Source: Polystyrenella longa | GTDB taxonomy: Bacteria > Planctomycetota > Planctomycetia > Planctomycetales > Planctomycetaceae | Assembly (NCBI RefSeq): GCF_007750395.1 | Contig: NZ_CP036281.1 | Coordinates: 5,665,001 to 5,729,000, forward strand | Direction of reading: 5' to 3' | DNA: 64,000 nucleotides | Shown: one piece after another, positions 9,021 to 18,683 of the stretch | Layout: each line of letters begins with the position of its first letter | Position numbering within the stretch: the stretch's first letter is position 1 | Notes under the pieces: model-generated | Told to the model about the DNA's origin: nothing | Seen by the model: only the letters and a program-made list of their open reading frames with translations | The model's database searches: none | Program-made: the position numbers and the translations under genes

Positions 9021-11567
9021 ATGCCTCGTCTTGGCTCGAATAAACCTGTTCCTCCCAGGCTGAAACTGACCGGTATCGCTGCGCAGTTGCTCGTCATGTT
9101 CCTCATGCTGTCGACCCTCGTTTATGGAGACGACGCAGCCACTCCGGAGCCCCAAAGCAAGCCGTCTGAATACGATCAGCTCCTCGCCAGAGGGGAAGCG
9201 ATCTGGAAGAAAAGTTGCGTCGAATGTCATGGCGAAAATGGGGAAGGGGTCGAACTGATTTACGAAATGGCATTGGTTGGTGATGATACCGTCGGACAAT
9301 TGACGGAAGTCATCGAAGGAACAATGCCCAAAGACGCTGCCGAAGATTGCGTCGGAGAAGATGCGGAAGCAGTGGCGGCTTGGATTCATCATTCGTTTTA
9401 CAGTGAGGCGGCCCGTCTGCGCAACCGGCCAGCACAAATCAAACTCGTCCACCTAACTGCGAATCAGCTTCGGCAAAGTCTGGCAGATCTGTACGGTCAG
9501 TTCGGTGGGAACATACCGAAGGACGATAAGCGGGGAGTTCTGGCCGAGTACTTTGATGGCTCCAACAGAAATAAAGATAAGCTCAAAGTAAAACGCTTTG
9601 ATCCTGTGATTAATTTCGACTGGGAAAACGATAGCCCCGGTGACGATATTCAATCAGAAGCGTTCTTCGTCCATTGGCGTGCGGGATTGAAAGTCGAAGA
9701 AACGGGCAAGTACGAGATTGTCGTGCGTTCCACCGCGGCGTTCAAGATGTACTTCGGCCGGTTCGGCAGGCTGTTTATCGACAACCATGTGCAGTCGGGC
9801 GACAAAACCGAGTTTCGTAAAACAATGACGTTGCTGGCTGGTCGAGTTTATCCACTGCAGATTGATCTATATCAGCGAAAACGAAAAACAGAACAACCAC
9901 CGGTGAAGGTCAGCCTATCCTGGACTCCTCCGCATGGTACTGAAGAGGTCATCCCCAACCGGAATCTGGTACCGGTGATGCCACCGGCGACGTTTGCATT
10001 ACAAACCAACCTCCCCCCTGATGATCGCAGTTACGGTTACGACCGTGGCCTGGCCGTTGATCGATCCTGGGATGAATCCACGACCTTGGCCGCCGCCGAA
10101 TTTGCGTCCATTGTGGTTGATGAGCTCTGGCCCGATTACCAGAATCGACATAAAGAGGAGCCCAATGTAAATCGCGCCCGGTTGCGAGCCTTTATCACCG
10201 AACTTGCAGAAGTCGCCTTTCGCGGTCCGTTGAGCGATGAAGAACGGCAGTTTTATATTGACGAACAAATTGCCGCGACCGAAGACGACGCCCTCGCGAT
10301 TCAACGTTGTCTGTTAACCATATTGAAGTCTCCTCGCTTTCTGTATCCCGATCTTGATCGCGATCGCTCTGTCAGTCAGCAGGCGGCCAACCGTCTGGCA
10401 TTAACGTTGTTCGATTCGCTTCCCTCCGACACAGCTTTAAGAGAGGCAGTTACCAAGAACGAATTGGAGACGGAAGAACAGATTCGTACGATGGCGCAGC
10501 AGATGGTGAACGACTATCGCTGTGAAGGAAAAATGCTTGAGATGCTGTTCGAGTGGCTGAACCTGAGTCATCTCGGTGATATCGCCAAAGACAGTGAAAA
10601 GTTCCCGAACTTCGATCAGGCGCTCGTGGCAGATCTGAGGGCGTCACTGAAGGTGACCTTGGAAGATGCTGTCATTGACTCCGATAGCGATTTCCGACAG
10701 TTGTTCGATGCTGACTCTGTTTACACGAATAGACGCCTGGCCGAGTTTTATGGAGATGCATGGGCTTCGCCACAGTTTGCGATTGAAGATGCTGAAGCGG
10801 TCAAGGCGAATGCGTTATCAGATCCGAACAAGCCCGCACGGGCCGAACGACCACCTGCGAAATCGGCCGAAGATTATTTCGGTTTGATTCCTGTCAGTGA
10901 CTTCGTGAAAACGGAGGCATCTGCCCCCTACAATCATGGCATCCTGTCTCATCCCTACCTGATGAGCGGTTTGGCCTATTCGGAGACGACTTCTCCCATT
11001 CACCGGGGCGTTTTTCTGATCCGGTATATGCTGGGACGCACTCTGAAACCGCCCAATGCGGCGTTTACCCCCCTCAGTCCAGATTTGCACCCCAACTTGA
11101 CGACCCGCGAACGTGTGAATCTTCAGACTGGTTCGGAAACCTGCCAAGTTTGCCACGCAAAGATCAATCCCCTCGGTTTTACACTGGAGGGGTTTGATGC
11201 CGTTGGTCGATTCCGAGAAAAGGAAGGGGAAAACCTGGTCGATTCCACAGGAAGTTATATTGACCGAAATGGTGAAAATACGACTTTCAACGGAGCCGAC
11301 GATCTGGCACAATATCTATCAGGGAGCGAAGACGCCCACCGCGCATTCGTTCACCGAACTTTTCAGCATTTCGTCAAACAGCCAATCGCCGCCTATGGCC
11401 CAAACCGGCTCGATGAATTGATGGAGAAATTCCGCAGCGAGAATTACGACCTTCGAAAACTGCTCGTCGAAATCGCCGTGATCGCCGCCCAGCCTACGAC
11501 CTCAAATACACCCGCCTCGCGAGAACAAACGTCCTCGACCAGCTCGCCCAATTCCGCCCCCAATTAG
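9021..11567 (+). CDS. Cytochrome c/PA14/DUF1592-DUF1588-DUF1585 planctomycetal protein
   Basis: The ATG at 9021 is preferred over an upstream in-frame TTG at 8967 because it directly precedes a basic stretch and a hydrophobic signal segment (LLVMFLMLSTLVYG). The mature protein begins with a cytochrome c domain with one CVECH haem motif, followed by a PA14-like domain (about residues 165-320, with AEYFDG and FFVHWRAGL). Blocks typical of DUF1592, DUF1588 (HPYLMSGLAYSETTSPIHRG, with a second CQVCH motif) and DUF1585 follow. This architecture is expanded in Planctomycetota and sits next to DUF1552 genes, as here. The biochemical role is not established; an exported c-type cytochrome linked to polymer breakdown is an inference. 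Confidence 0.9.
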   Translation: MPRLGSNKPVPPRLKLTGIAAQLLVMFLMLSTLVYGDDAATPEPQSKPSEYDQLLARGEAIWKKSCVECHGENGEGVELIYEMALVGDDTVGQLTEVIEGTMPKDAAEDCVGEDAEAVAAWIHHSFYSEAARLRNRPAQIKLVHLTANQLRQSLADLYGQFGGNIPKDDKRGVLAEYFDGSNRNKDKLKVKRFDPVINFDWENDSPGDDIQSEAFFVHWRAGLKVEETGKYEIVVRSTAAFKMYFGRFGRLFIDNHVQSGDKTEFRKTMTLLAGRVYPLQIDLYQRKRKTEQPPVKVSLSWTPPHGTEEVIPNRNLVPVMPPATFALQTNLPPDDRSYGYDRGLAVDRSWDESTTLAAAEFASIVVDELWPDYQNRHKEEPNVNRARLRAFITELAEVAFRGPLSDEERQFYIDEQIAATEDDALAIQRCLLTILKSPRFLYPDLDRDRSVSQQAANRLALTLFDSLPSDTALREAVTKNELETEEQIRTMAQQMVNDYRCEGKMLEMLFEWLNLSHLGDIAKDSEKFPNFDQALVADLRASLKVTLEDAVIDSDSDFRQLFDADSVYTNRRLAEFYGDAWASPQFAIEDAEAVKANALSDPNKPARAERPPAKSAEDYFGLIPVSDFVKTEASAPYNHGILSHPYLMSGLAYSETTSPIHRGVFLIRYMLGRTLKPPNAAFTPLSPDLHPNLTTRERVNLQTGSETCQVCHAKINPLGFTLEGFDAVGRFREKEGENLVDSTGSYIDRNGENTTFNGADDLAQYLSGSEDAHRAFVHRTFQHFVKQPIAAYGPNRLDELMEKFRSENYDLRKLLVEIAVIAAQPTTSNTPASREQTSSTSSPNSAPN

Positions 11568-11621
11568 CTTACCCTCAAATCAGCCTGCCTGAACAGCCCA
11601 CCAAGTACAGGAGCACCATCA

Positions 11622-12977
11622 ATGTCTCAATATCTTTCACGAAGAGATTTTCTCAAGAACACGGGACTCAGTGCGCTCGGGATTCATCTCGCAATGGGAC
11701 TGCCAAGCCTGGCATCCGCCGCGACTGCCCCCGCGAATCGTAAACAACGCCTGATCTATGTCTTCAGCCCTAATGGAGTCATTCCGGATCATTTCTGGCC
11801 CGATACGTTGGGTAGCGAATTCGAATTAAAACGAATCCTCGAGCCGCTCAAACCGTTCAGAGATCAGACCATCACCATGCACGGTGTCTGTAATCAGATC
11901 CGAGGCGATGGCGACGGCCACATGCGCGGCATTGGTTGCCTGCTTACGGGAATTGAATTATTCCCAGGTGACATTCAAGGTGGTTCCGACACCCCCGCAG
12001 GTTGGTCGATGGGTGTTTCTGTCGATCAGTACCTGAAAGGGAAATTGCAGGCATCACCGGAAACCCAGACACGGTTTGGTTCACTCGAATTTGGTGTCAT
12101 GGTTCCCGAGCGGGCCGATACCTGGACTCGTCTCTCCTATGGCGGACCGAACCAGCCCATGGCTCCGATCGATAATCCTTACCAGATGTTCGACAAGTTG
12201 TATGGGCAACAGAAAAACCGACAGATGCTCTCCAGTGTTCTGGACGGTCTGCAGGATGACTACCGTCGGTTGTCGACGATGGTTAGCACGGAAGATCGCC
12301 AGATGCTTGAAGAACATCTCGAGTTAACTCGTCAATTGGAGAAGGATCTGAAGGTGGAACTGAATGCTGGAAAGCAGAATGGTTCCGAGTCAGCCGATAA
12401 CGTCGGCCACGCCGTTCCCACATTGCCCGCGAATGTGGAAGAACAGAACGACAACATGCCACTGATCACCAAAATGCAAATCGACCTTTTGGTAAACAGT
12501 TTTGCTGCTGACTTCGCTCGTGTCTCCACGTTCCAGATCACAAACAGTGTGGGACAACCGCGAATGAAGTGGTTGGATATCGAAGAAGGTCACCACACCC
12601 TGTCTCACGATCCTGATGAGAACGAAGACTCTTACGAGAAGCTGATCAAGATCAACACTTGGTACTGCGAGCAGGTCGCCTATCTGGCGAAACGTCTTTC
12701 CGAAACACCGGAACCGGGTGCCGATGGTTCCATGCTGGACAACACTACGATTGTCTGGACGAATGAACTAGGCAAAGGGAACAATCATACCCGTAATAAC
12801 ATCCCCTTTGTGATGGTGGGTGGTGGTTTGGGTTGGAAAACGGGCTTGGCTCACGACTTCAAGAAAGTCTCTCACAACCGGCTGCTCATGAGCTTCTGCG
12901 AAGCGATGGGACATCCCGTCGAGTCCTTCGGCAACCCGGACTTCTGCGGCGGCGGAGCCCTGACAGGACTGGTTTAA
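11622..12977 (+). CDS. DUF1552 family exported protein
   Basis: 451 residues. The N-terminus [18 protein letters not shown] is a twin-arginine type signal, suggesting folded export. The body matches the DUF1552 layout as I know it: a [15 protein letters not shown] start, a [12 protein letters not shown] motif, and a C-terminal [21 protein letters not shown] block, all reminiscent of the DUF1501/alkaline-phosphatase-like fold. It starts 54 bp after the DUF1592/DUF1588 gene with an AGGAG ribosome-binding site ahead of the ATG, so the two form an operon. The conserved pairing implies a shared function, still unassigned. Confidence 0.9.
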   Translation: MSQYLSRRDFLKNTGLSALGIHLAMGLPSLASAATAPANRKQRLIYVFSPNGVIPDHFWPDTLGSEFELKRILEPLKPFRDQTITMHGVCNQIRGDGDGHMRGIGCLLTGIELFPGDIQGGSDTPAGWSMGVSVDQYLKGKLQASPETQTRFGSLEFGVMVPERADTWTRLSYGGPNQPMAPIDNPYQMFDKLYGQQKNRQMLSSVLDGLQDDYRRLSTMVSTEDRQMLEEHLELTRQLEKDLKVELNAGKQNGSESADNVGHAVPTLPANVEEQNDNMPLITKMQIDLLVNSFAADFARVSTFQITNSVGQPRMKWLDIEEGHHTLSHDPDENEDSYEKLIKINTWYCEQVAYLAKRLSETPEPGADGSMLDNTTIVWTNELGKGNNHTRNNIPFVMVGGGLGWKTGLAHDFKKVSHNRLLMSFCEAMGHPVESFGNPDFCGGGALTGLV

Positions 12978-13000
12978 TACCCAGGTAGGTTGCGATAATT

Positions 13001-13045
13001 AAAAAGAGCGGACCGGTTGCCAATGCGACCGAGTCCGCTTTTTTG
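13001..13045. terminator. Bidirectional intrinsic terminator
   Basis: GCGGAC (13008-13013) pairs with GTCCGC (13033-13038), followed by TTTTTT and preceded on the other side by AAAAA. It lies between convergent genes (DUF1552, and dgt on the minus strand), so it can stop transcription from both. Confidence 0.8.
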
Positions 13046-13086
13046 TTCGTCAGTAAAAATTTAATTGACGGTGAAACAGGCCAATC

Positions 13087-14451
13087 TTAATTCCCGTCCC
13101 CAGCCAATCCCCAGATTTCTCGTGACAGCCTTGTGGCATAATCGTCCGTCATCCCACTGACGTAATCCATGACTTGTGATAACCACCAGCTATAAGGCTG
13201 TTGCAGGTTCTCTTCGACGTACTTCTGTCCCCAAGTCAATTCGAGTGTTCGTTTAGAGAGAAAATGAACATCAGCGTAGGTGTCAGAATCCGCGATGGAC
13301 TGAATCGTTTTCACCATCGCTGTTAGTATTCGGTCCAGGACATGGTACGCGCCCAGCTCGGTTGTGATCTTTTTGCGATGGGCGAAAATCGAATTGTAGA
13401 TTGTGCTCACTTCGTTTAACTGCTCTGTGCACTCCGAGCCCAGTGATGACTTAAGATCATCGACCCGCTCACCATTCATGATCGCATCGAAATCATTTTC
13501 AAACACTTCCCAAAATTGGTCCATGAGACTCTTGATCGCCTGCCCACGCAACTGGGGGAGAGACATCCATTTTATTTCCGGATTTCGGGCGATACGTAGA
13601 AACAACTCATGGACTTGATCGTATTTGCAGATGCCCATTTCCACTGCGTCTTCCGGATCGATGATGCGATAACAAATGTCATCTGCTGCTTCCGTTAAAA
13701 ACGAGAGTGGATGGCGACACCATTGGTTCTCTTCCGTGACTAAACCCAGCTCGTCCGACATTCTATGGAAGATATCGAACTCGGTGCTGTAAACATTATG
13801 TTTCCGCTTGCGTACTGCTCTGGGATCGGAAGAGGCCCAGGGGTATTTAACCGCCGCACTTAAAGACGCATAAGTCAGACGCAGGTAACCGGGCATCGGA
13901 TTATCGCGCCGGGAGGCGAGCCGAAAACCTTGAGCGTTCCCTTCAAAGTTCAGCCAGTCCAGTTTGCAGTCTTCACGTATTTGCGGATTTGAGAACCGCC
14001 CCTCGGGGATTAGAAACTCCAGATGATCTTTGGCCCAGTCTCTGATGACTTCTTCGCCCGCATGCCCAAACGGGGGATTCCCCAAGTCATGAATGAGGCA
14101 TGCCGACTGTAGGATCCAGGGTAAATTGGAAATGTCCGATTCACTGAGGTCACTTCGTTTGGCAGCAAGGTTGGCTACCCGCGATGCGAACGATCGTCCC
14201 ACGCTCGAAACCTCAATGGAATGCGTCAGACGATTATGAATGTGATCGTTGCTGGCCATCGGGTGAACTTGCGTTTTCCGCGCCAACCGACGAAACGGAG
14301 ACGAAAATACGATCCGGTCATAATCCTGTTCGAACGGCGTCCGTTCATCTTCTTTCGCGACGTACGGTTTCGCGATCTTCGATGGGGAGGAATCGGGTCG
14401 AGGCACTCGTTCGGGGGACAGCAGCTTTTTCCAACTCAGCTTGTGGGGCAT
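13087..14451 (-). CDS. dgt: Deoxyguanosinetriphosphate triphosphohydrolase-like HD-domain protein
   Basis: 454 residues, the usual length for bacterial dGTPase-like enzymes, which hydrolyse dNTPs to nucleoside plus triphosphate. The N-terminal FEQDYDRIVFSSPFRRLARK block is the characteristic dGTPase lead-in. The metal-binding HD residues are visible in NRLTHSIEV and in CLIHDLGNPPFGHAGE, with a further conserved EAADDICYRIIDPEDA block. The enzyme is cytosolic and takes part in dNTP pool control. It begins 29 bp after the stop of the metallophosphoesterase gene on the same strand, consistent with co-transcription. A 440-codon open frame on the opposite strand (14184-15506) is a shadow. Confidence 0.95.
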   Translation of the reverse strand: MPHKLSWKKLLSPERVPRPDSSPSKIAKPYVAKEDERTPFEQDYDRIVFSSPFRRLARKTQVHPMASNDHIHNRLTHSIEVSSVGRSFASRVANLAAKRSDLSESDISNLPWILQSACLIHDLGNPPFGHAGEEVIRDWAKDHLEFLIPEGRFSNPQIREDCKLDWLNFEGNAQGFRLASRRDNPMPGYLRLTYASLSAAVKYPWASSDPRAVRKRKHNVYSTEFDIFHRMSDELGLVTEENQWCRHPLSFLTEAADDICYRIIDPEDAVEMGICKYDQVHELFLRIARNPEIKWMSLPQLRGQAIKSLMDQFWEVFENDFDAIMNGERVDDLKSSLGSECTEQLNEVSTIYNSIFAHRKKITTELGAYHVLDRILTAMVKTIQSIADSDTYADVHFLSKRTLELTWGQKYVEENLQQPYSWWLSQVMDYVSGMTDDYATRLSREIWGLAGDGN

Positions 14452-14480
14452 CAGGCGGGATTTCTTATCGAGTAGGCAAA

Positions 14481-15455
14481 TCAGGGTGCGGCAGTTTCTT
14501 CCGTCAGTTCAATATGTTCAGGAACGTCGTCCATTCCCCAATACTGGTGCTCAATTTTAGATTGGTGCACCTTCACGATGCGAAAACCGGAAGGGTCTTT
14601 ACCCAGCGGTCGACCAACCGGCCCCGTCGTGATCATTTCCATCTCCCCCGCCACGCCATAAGAATTACGATGGTAATGACCAGCAAAGACAGCACGGACC
14701 CTTGCCTGCTTCAATTGATTCACCAACGGCGTTCTTCGCTCGAGTGGAATATTGAAGTACTGATCCGGTTCATCTTCCCGCTTAAGGAAAAGGGGGTGAT
14801 GCTGAAATACAAAGATATGTTGTGCCTTGCCCTCATTCGCCCGCTCGAGTTGCTGGCCCAGCCAGGTTTGTTGAGCCGCAAGCACTTCCGGGGCACCCGT
14901 TGGATCTTTAAGCACGCTGGAATTCAAAACGATGTTGTAGACGCCTCCCACCCAGAACGAAAAATAGTCATCGCCAAAGTTTTCCTTGTAGGTAGCGATG
15001 CTTTTGGGCGTCGGTCGATTTCCAAGATCGTGATTCCCGCAAACACAAACGAGTGGAATCTCTGGGTCTACCTTAGAGAAATCCTGATGATACTGAGCAA
15101 CCTGAGCCTGGTAACGGTCTTGATCGGGAGTGGCATTAGTCAGGTCGCCACAGACGATCACAAATCGAGGCCGAAGCCGATTGATATGCTCGACCGCCTG
15201 CTGTACGAGAGCCTCCTCCTGCTCGAACCCTTTATTACCAGTAAACATACCGTACTGCGTATCGGCCATCTGCATAAAGAAGAACGGTTCCTGCCAGCTC
15301 TGTTCTTCCTGAGTATCAAAGAACCTGAAGGTACGGTCGTTAGCCTGCAAGAATCGCTCATCTACCTTGGCAGAAGAGTCTTCTGCGGTGAGTGTATTCG
15401 CAAATCCTATAATTATGGCGGCCAAAAGCAGACAGGTTGTGAAGTAGATTTTCAT
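14481..15455 (-). CDS. Exported calcineurin-like metallophosphoesterase
   Basis: 324 residues with an N-terminal signal peptide (KIYFTTCLLLAAIIIGFANT, ending near TLTAED). The binuclear metal motifs of the calcineurin-like superfamily appear in order: MADTQYGMF (first Asp; the usual second ligand is replaced by Q/Y context), VVCGDLTNA, CVCGNHDLGN, FVFQHHPLF and FAGHYHRN. It is likely periplasmic or exported; the substrate (phosphomonoester or diester) cannot be read from sequence. It probably heads the two-gene transcription unit with dgt. Confidence 0.88.
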   Translation of the reverse strand: MKIYFTTCLLLAAIIIGFANTLTAEDSSAKVDERFLQANDRTFRFFDTQEEQSWQEPFFFMQMADTQYGMFTGNKGFEQEEALVQQAVEHINRLRPRFVIVCGDLTNATPDQDRYQAQVAQYHQDFSKVDPEIPLVCVCGNHDLGNRPTPKSIATYKENFGDDYFSFWVGGVYNIVLNSSVLKDPTGAPEVLAAQQTWLGQQLERANEGKAQHIFVFQHHPLFLKREDEPDQYFNIPLERRTPLVNQLKQARVRAVFAGHYHRNSYGVAGEMEMITTGPVGRPLGKDPSGFRIVKVHQSKIEHQYWGMDDVPEHIELTEETAAP

Positions 15456-15811
15456 GAAAATGATGTTCGTTTAGAGCTAAAAAGAAGTCAGGCAAAAATC
15501 AATTGATCGGGTTCAATCCGTGAAAAAAGTTGAACACAGTATAATCTAGTCCCATCCCTGAATTCTACGCTACGACTTGCGGGCCTGAGATGATTGCGAT
15601 CAATGAGATTAGGTCACAGCTACTCCGTCAAGTAGGACGAGAATCTATATGTACCAGCTTAGTTGACTCCTCAATTCGTGCAATGCTTCCTTCAGGTGAA
15701 CCGTTTTCTTCTTGCAGATTGCTTAACGTAACCCTGCCCTCTATAATAAGCTAATTCGCCTATTCTCTTTAATCAGGGAACGGCTAGAGGGTGATGCGAT
15801 GCATTCACCTA
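15456..15811. other. Intergenic region, no gene seen
   Basis: About 355 bp upstream of the metallophosphoesterase gene. I see no open frame with recognisable content. It should contain the promoter of the metallophosphoesterase-dgt unit. Confidence 0.4.
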
Positions 15812-15857
15812 TTATCTGGCAAAGGGTGAGTCGGTTATCTGGCAAAGGGTGAGTCGG
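15812..15857. repeat. 23-bp direct repeat, two tandem copies
   Basis: A 23-bp unit beginning TTATCTGGCAAAGGG is present at 15812-15834 and repeated without a gap at 15835-15857. It sits at the left border of decayed accessory DNA and may mark an old insertion or replication-slippage event. Confidence 0.8.
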
Positions 15858-16717
15858 TTTTTATCGAGTAGGTTGCTTTCGAAGCCAAGTTTCCCTTGGC
15901 GTGGCCCTGCTGATGAAAAACCGCTTCGATCTGATCCACTTCTATGGTCTTGCAGCCTATTGCTTCAGGAAAGAGTTCCCCAGGAAGCGGCGCCCGTTCT
16001 GCCACACGCCAGCGAAGCGCGGGCGACTCCAATTGCCACCGCCGAGGAGACTGGGGGCATGCGTGTGATTACCAACCCCAGTAGTGGCGAGATCGAAACG
16101 CATCTGCTTTCCAACGATCATTATCATGTCGTCGTCAGCAGCGCCGGAGGAGGCTTCAGCCGCTGGGGAGGCGTAGCCATTACTCGGTGGCGGGAAGATG
16201 TCACTCGCGATAATCATGGAATCTTCTGCTACATACGCGATCTTGAAAACGATGTGGTGTGGTCAAACACATTCCAACCGAAGAAGACAATAGGAAGTGG
16301 CTATGAAGCCATTTTCACGCAATCACGGGCCGAGTATCGGCGGATTGATAACCAGATCGAGACCTACACGCAGATCAGTGTTTCTCCGGAAGACGATATC
16401 GAACTACGCAGAATCGCACTGACGAATCGATCCGAAGAACCGCGCCATCTGGAGTTAACAAGTTACGCCGAGGTTGTGCTGGAAGCGTAGGCACAGGATG
16501 AAGCCCATCCGGAATTCAGTAATCTCTTTGTACAAACGGAGCTTGTCCCAAACCATCAGGCCATCTATTGCACGCGGCGACCACGTTCCCGAGAGGAGCA
16601 ACCTCCCTGGCTGATGCATATGGTTACGGTCCGGGGAGAGATAACGGAACCCACTTCTTATGAGGCCGACCGTTCGTTATTCATTGGTCGGCAACGTACA
16701 TTGCAAAATCCTATCGT
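15849..16717 (+). pseudogene. Remnant of a cyclic beta-glucan synthase (NdvB)/GH94-type glycosyltransferase 36 gene
   Basis: The frame contains LLQERVPQEA, then PSSGEIETHLLSNDHYHV, SSAGGGFSRW and DVTRDNHGIFCYIRDL, which belong to the carbohydrate-binding entry of the glycosyltransferase 36/GH94 phosphorylase part of NdvB-like proteins. A TAG at 16488-16490 interrupts it, and the same frame continues with DEAHPEFSNLFVQTEL and FIGRQRTLQNP, so the stop is a lesion in a once longer gene. A frameshift near 15920 is also possible. Homology ends near 16717, where IS sequence begins. Of a family usually well over 2,000 residues only about 280 remain, so it cannot be functional. Confidence 0.75.
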
Positions 16718-17587
16718 ATGTGGAAAGAAAGGGCCGCTATCCAATTCAGAAGGCTCCGTTCTTGATCCGATTGTCAGCGTGCCCCAGACCGTCCCGCTTC
16801 AATGTCCTGTCAGACGTTTCTGAAAGCCCTTTGGAAGCGATCTTCGACGTTGATTTCACCACGGTAGAAGTCTGGACGAGGTCCGGTCTGACGACGTTCT
16901 ATGTCATGGTGTTGATGAAATTGAAATCAAGGCAAGTCGAGATCGCGTGGATTACAACGAACCCCAACAGACAATGGATAACTCAGATCGCAAGGGACCT
17001 CACCGGCGACGATGGTTTCCTCGAAAACGCGTCTCACCTGATTCTTGATCGTGGTACCAGCTTTCAACCACTGCGTTCGTTTCTGAAGGAACAGAGCGAT
17101 GTTGAACCGTTGCTGCTTCCGCCAAAGAGTCCCAACATGAATGCACATCTCGAACGATTCATGAGAAGTCTGAAATCGGAATGCCTGAATAAGATGATCT
17201 TCTTCGGCAAACATTCCCTCGAGCGAGCATTGCGGGAATACGTTGCCCATTACCATTCCGAACGGAATCACCAGGGACTCGGCAATCAGTTGATTGATCC
17301 TGATGAAGACGTTGGATGTGTCGCCGGTAAGCTTGAATGCTGCGAACGTCTCGGTGGGTTGCTCAAGTATTACTATCGCGACGCGGCTTGAAACAGGCTC
17401 GAATAGATGTCGGTCCTCGTGTTATAATTCCGCGCTACCGTTGCGCTCTGAAGTACGATTTTGCCTCAAATCCGACAATCAGCTACGAGCTGTAAAACCA
17501 ATCTCGTTCGAAATCCGACGCTCGTCAGCAACATAACCACTTGAAATCAGTGGTTTTCAACGTCGGTGGAATATTTTTACGTTACGG
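16710..17587 (+). mobile_element. Internally deleted copy of the 1,509-bp IS family
   Basis: The right end (TTTTCAACGTCGGTGG ... GTTACGG, ending 17587) is a degenerate version of the terminal repeat seen in intact copies. The left part is missing: transposase homology only starts at about 16779, and a CTATCGTA at about 16711 may be a trace of the left end. Non-coding 3' IS sequence fills 17392-17587. Confidence 0.75.
16779..17391 (+). pseudogene. Transposase fragment (rve/DDE type), C-terminal half
   Basis: It corresponds to the C-terminal half of the 359-residue transposase encoded intact at 40424-41503 and 58768-59847. One base is missing relative to those copies near 16831 (CTTTGGAAG for CATTGGGAAG), so the first 17 codons are out of frame. 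The rest keeps the DDE residues (VDFTTVEVW, LILDRGTSF, ERFMRSLKSE) and ends LLKYYYRDAA. The N-terminal helix-turn-helix half is lost, so it should be inactive. Confidence 0.85.
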
Positions 17588-17651
17588 AGTTCTAAAATCC
17601 ACTTTCGCTTATCTCATACCGCCTATGTGAGTCATTCTTCGACTGCAATTA

Positions 17652-18170
17652 TTACGACTTAGGAAAATAAGGTTCGTACTTTTTCCATACTCTCAATAAA
17701 TCTTTATACTCTGCAGAATCTATACCATAATCATCTGCCCAATAATCGAAGTACAATATTCTTGCAGTATCGACGGTACCTCGCCATGAATCTCTAACAA
17801 ATGATTCCTTGCCAAAGATAATAGTAAAGCGATTTGAATCTGGTTTGAAGAAAAATCCCATATCAAATTTACCAACTAGAAGATTGTAAATAGGATTCTC
17901 AAATATTGTTTGAATAAAGACGTCTCTTTTAGAGATTCTGGTCTGATAACCAATACGCTTCTTATTTCCATCAGTTATCAATACATCAATCTTTTTCCCA
18001 ATCCCAAAAGATTCTGCCAACCACTCTGCTTCGAGCGGGTTAAGCAGGTTTGGGATTACTAGAGCCTTATAATCCCTGAACTCAAGTGCATTTGGTGATA
18101 TCTCTAAGAAGTCGTCGAAAAGTTCGTTGTAAAGACGGGCGTCATTAGGGTCTTCGTGTTTAGTATCCAT
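17652..18170 (-). CDS. Hypothetical protein, candidate immunity protein
   Basis: 172 residues and no family I recognise. The protein is soluble, acidic to neutral and rich in aromatic residues (FFFKPDSNRF, YFDYWADDYG, WKKYEPYF), with no signal peptide or membrane segment. The DNA is more AT-rich than the neighbouring housekeeping genes, suggesting transfer. It lies 119 bp downstream, on the same strand, of a truncated gene that resembles the C-terminal end of a polymorphic toxin, and the pair is boxed in by IS remnants. Small AT-rich cytosolic proteins in this position are typically immunity proteins, but that role is inference from position only. Confidence 0.5.
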   Translation of the reverse strand: MDTKHEDPNDARLYNELFDDFLEISPNALEFRDYKALVIPNLLNPLEAEWLAESFGIGKKIDVLITDGNKKRIGYQTRISKRDVFIQTIFENPIYNLLVGKFDMGFFFKPDSNRFTIIFGKESFVRDSWRGTVDTARILYFDYWADDYGIDSAEYKDLLRVWKKYEPYFPKS

Positions 18171-18289
18171 AGTCAGTTCCTTTTGTCGATATGCATATTA
18201 AAAATGTGCGTCCTCCGTAAAGAATTATCTCGAAATCCGAAATCGGTCGCACTTACTTTTTAATTCTCCGAATTCAATCAATAGAGTTG

Positions 18290-18683
18290 TTAGTCATCAT
18301 ACCTCACTTCAAATCCTCGACCGTTTGGACGCCGGATCTCAAGAGTAACACGCTTGTCGCTGCTGAAACTTCTTATAGTTATCATTTCACCTGAAGGTAA
18401 GGTGCCTGTACTAAGATAACCTTTATCAAGCACTACCTCTTGCACTCCCTCTGGCGCAAAAGAGTCGAAGTCAGCCTTTCCTTGATTCATTCCACGCCCG
18501 TCATTTCTGAGTCGTTGTGTTGTTCTACCATTCGTCGGTCGTCCGGGGCGAGTGTTTTGATTTATCCATTCTAAAACTGTCAGTCGATGTATGGTTTCAA
18601 CTACCGGTGGTTCGCTTGGCGGTGGTTCATTTACCAAAGGCCTTCCAGCTAAAGGCTCGTTAAATGATCGAATACTCTTAGCA
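18290..18683 (-). pseudogene. 3' fragment of a large, possibly polymorphic-toxin gene
   Basis: An ATG/GTG-started frame of 115 codons begins at 18637, but the reading frame continues upstream without a stop to 18683 (AAKSIRSFNEPLAGRPLV), where it meets the end of an IS1182-like remnant. The fragment is therefore the C-terminal 130 residues of a longer protein. A proline-rich linker (NEPPPSEPPVVET) precedes a small basic/polar domain ending RRPNGRGFEVRYDD. That linker-plus-domain layout is typical of the C-terminal toxin tip of RHS-type or similar polymorphic toxins. I do not recognise the domain and assign no activity. Confidence 0.45.

Noticed and set aside
14184-15506. 440-codon plus-strand open frame
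   Set aside because: Antiparallel to dgt and the metallophosphoesterase, both of which show intact catalytic motifs; the plus product has none.
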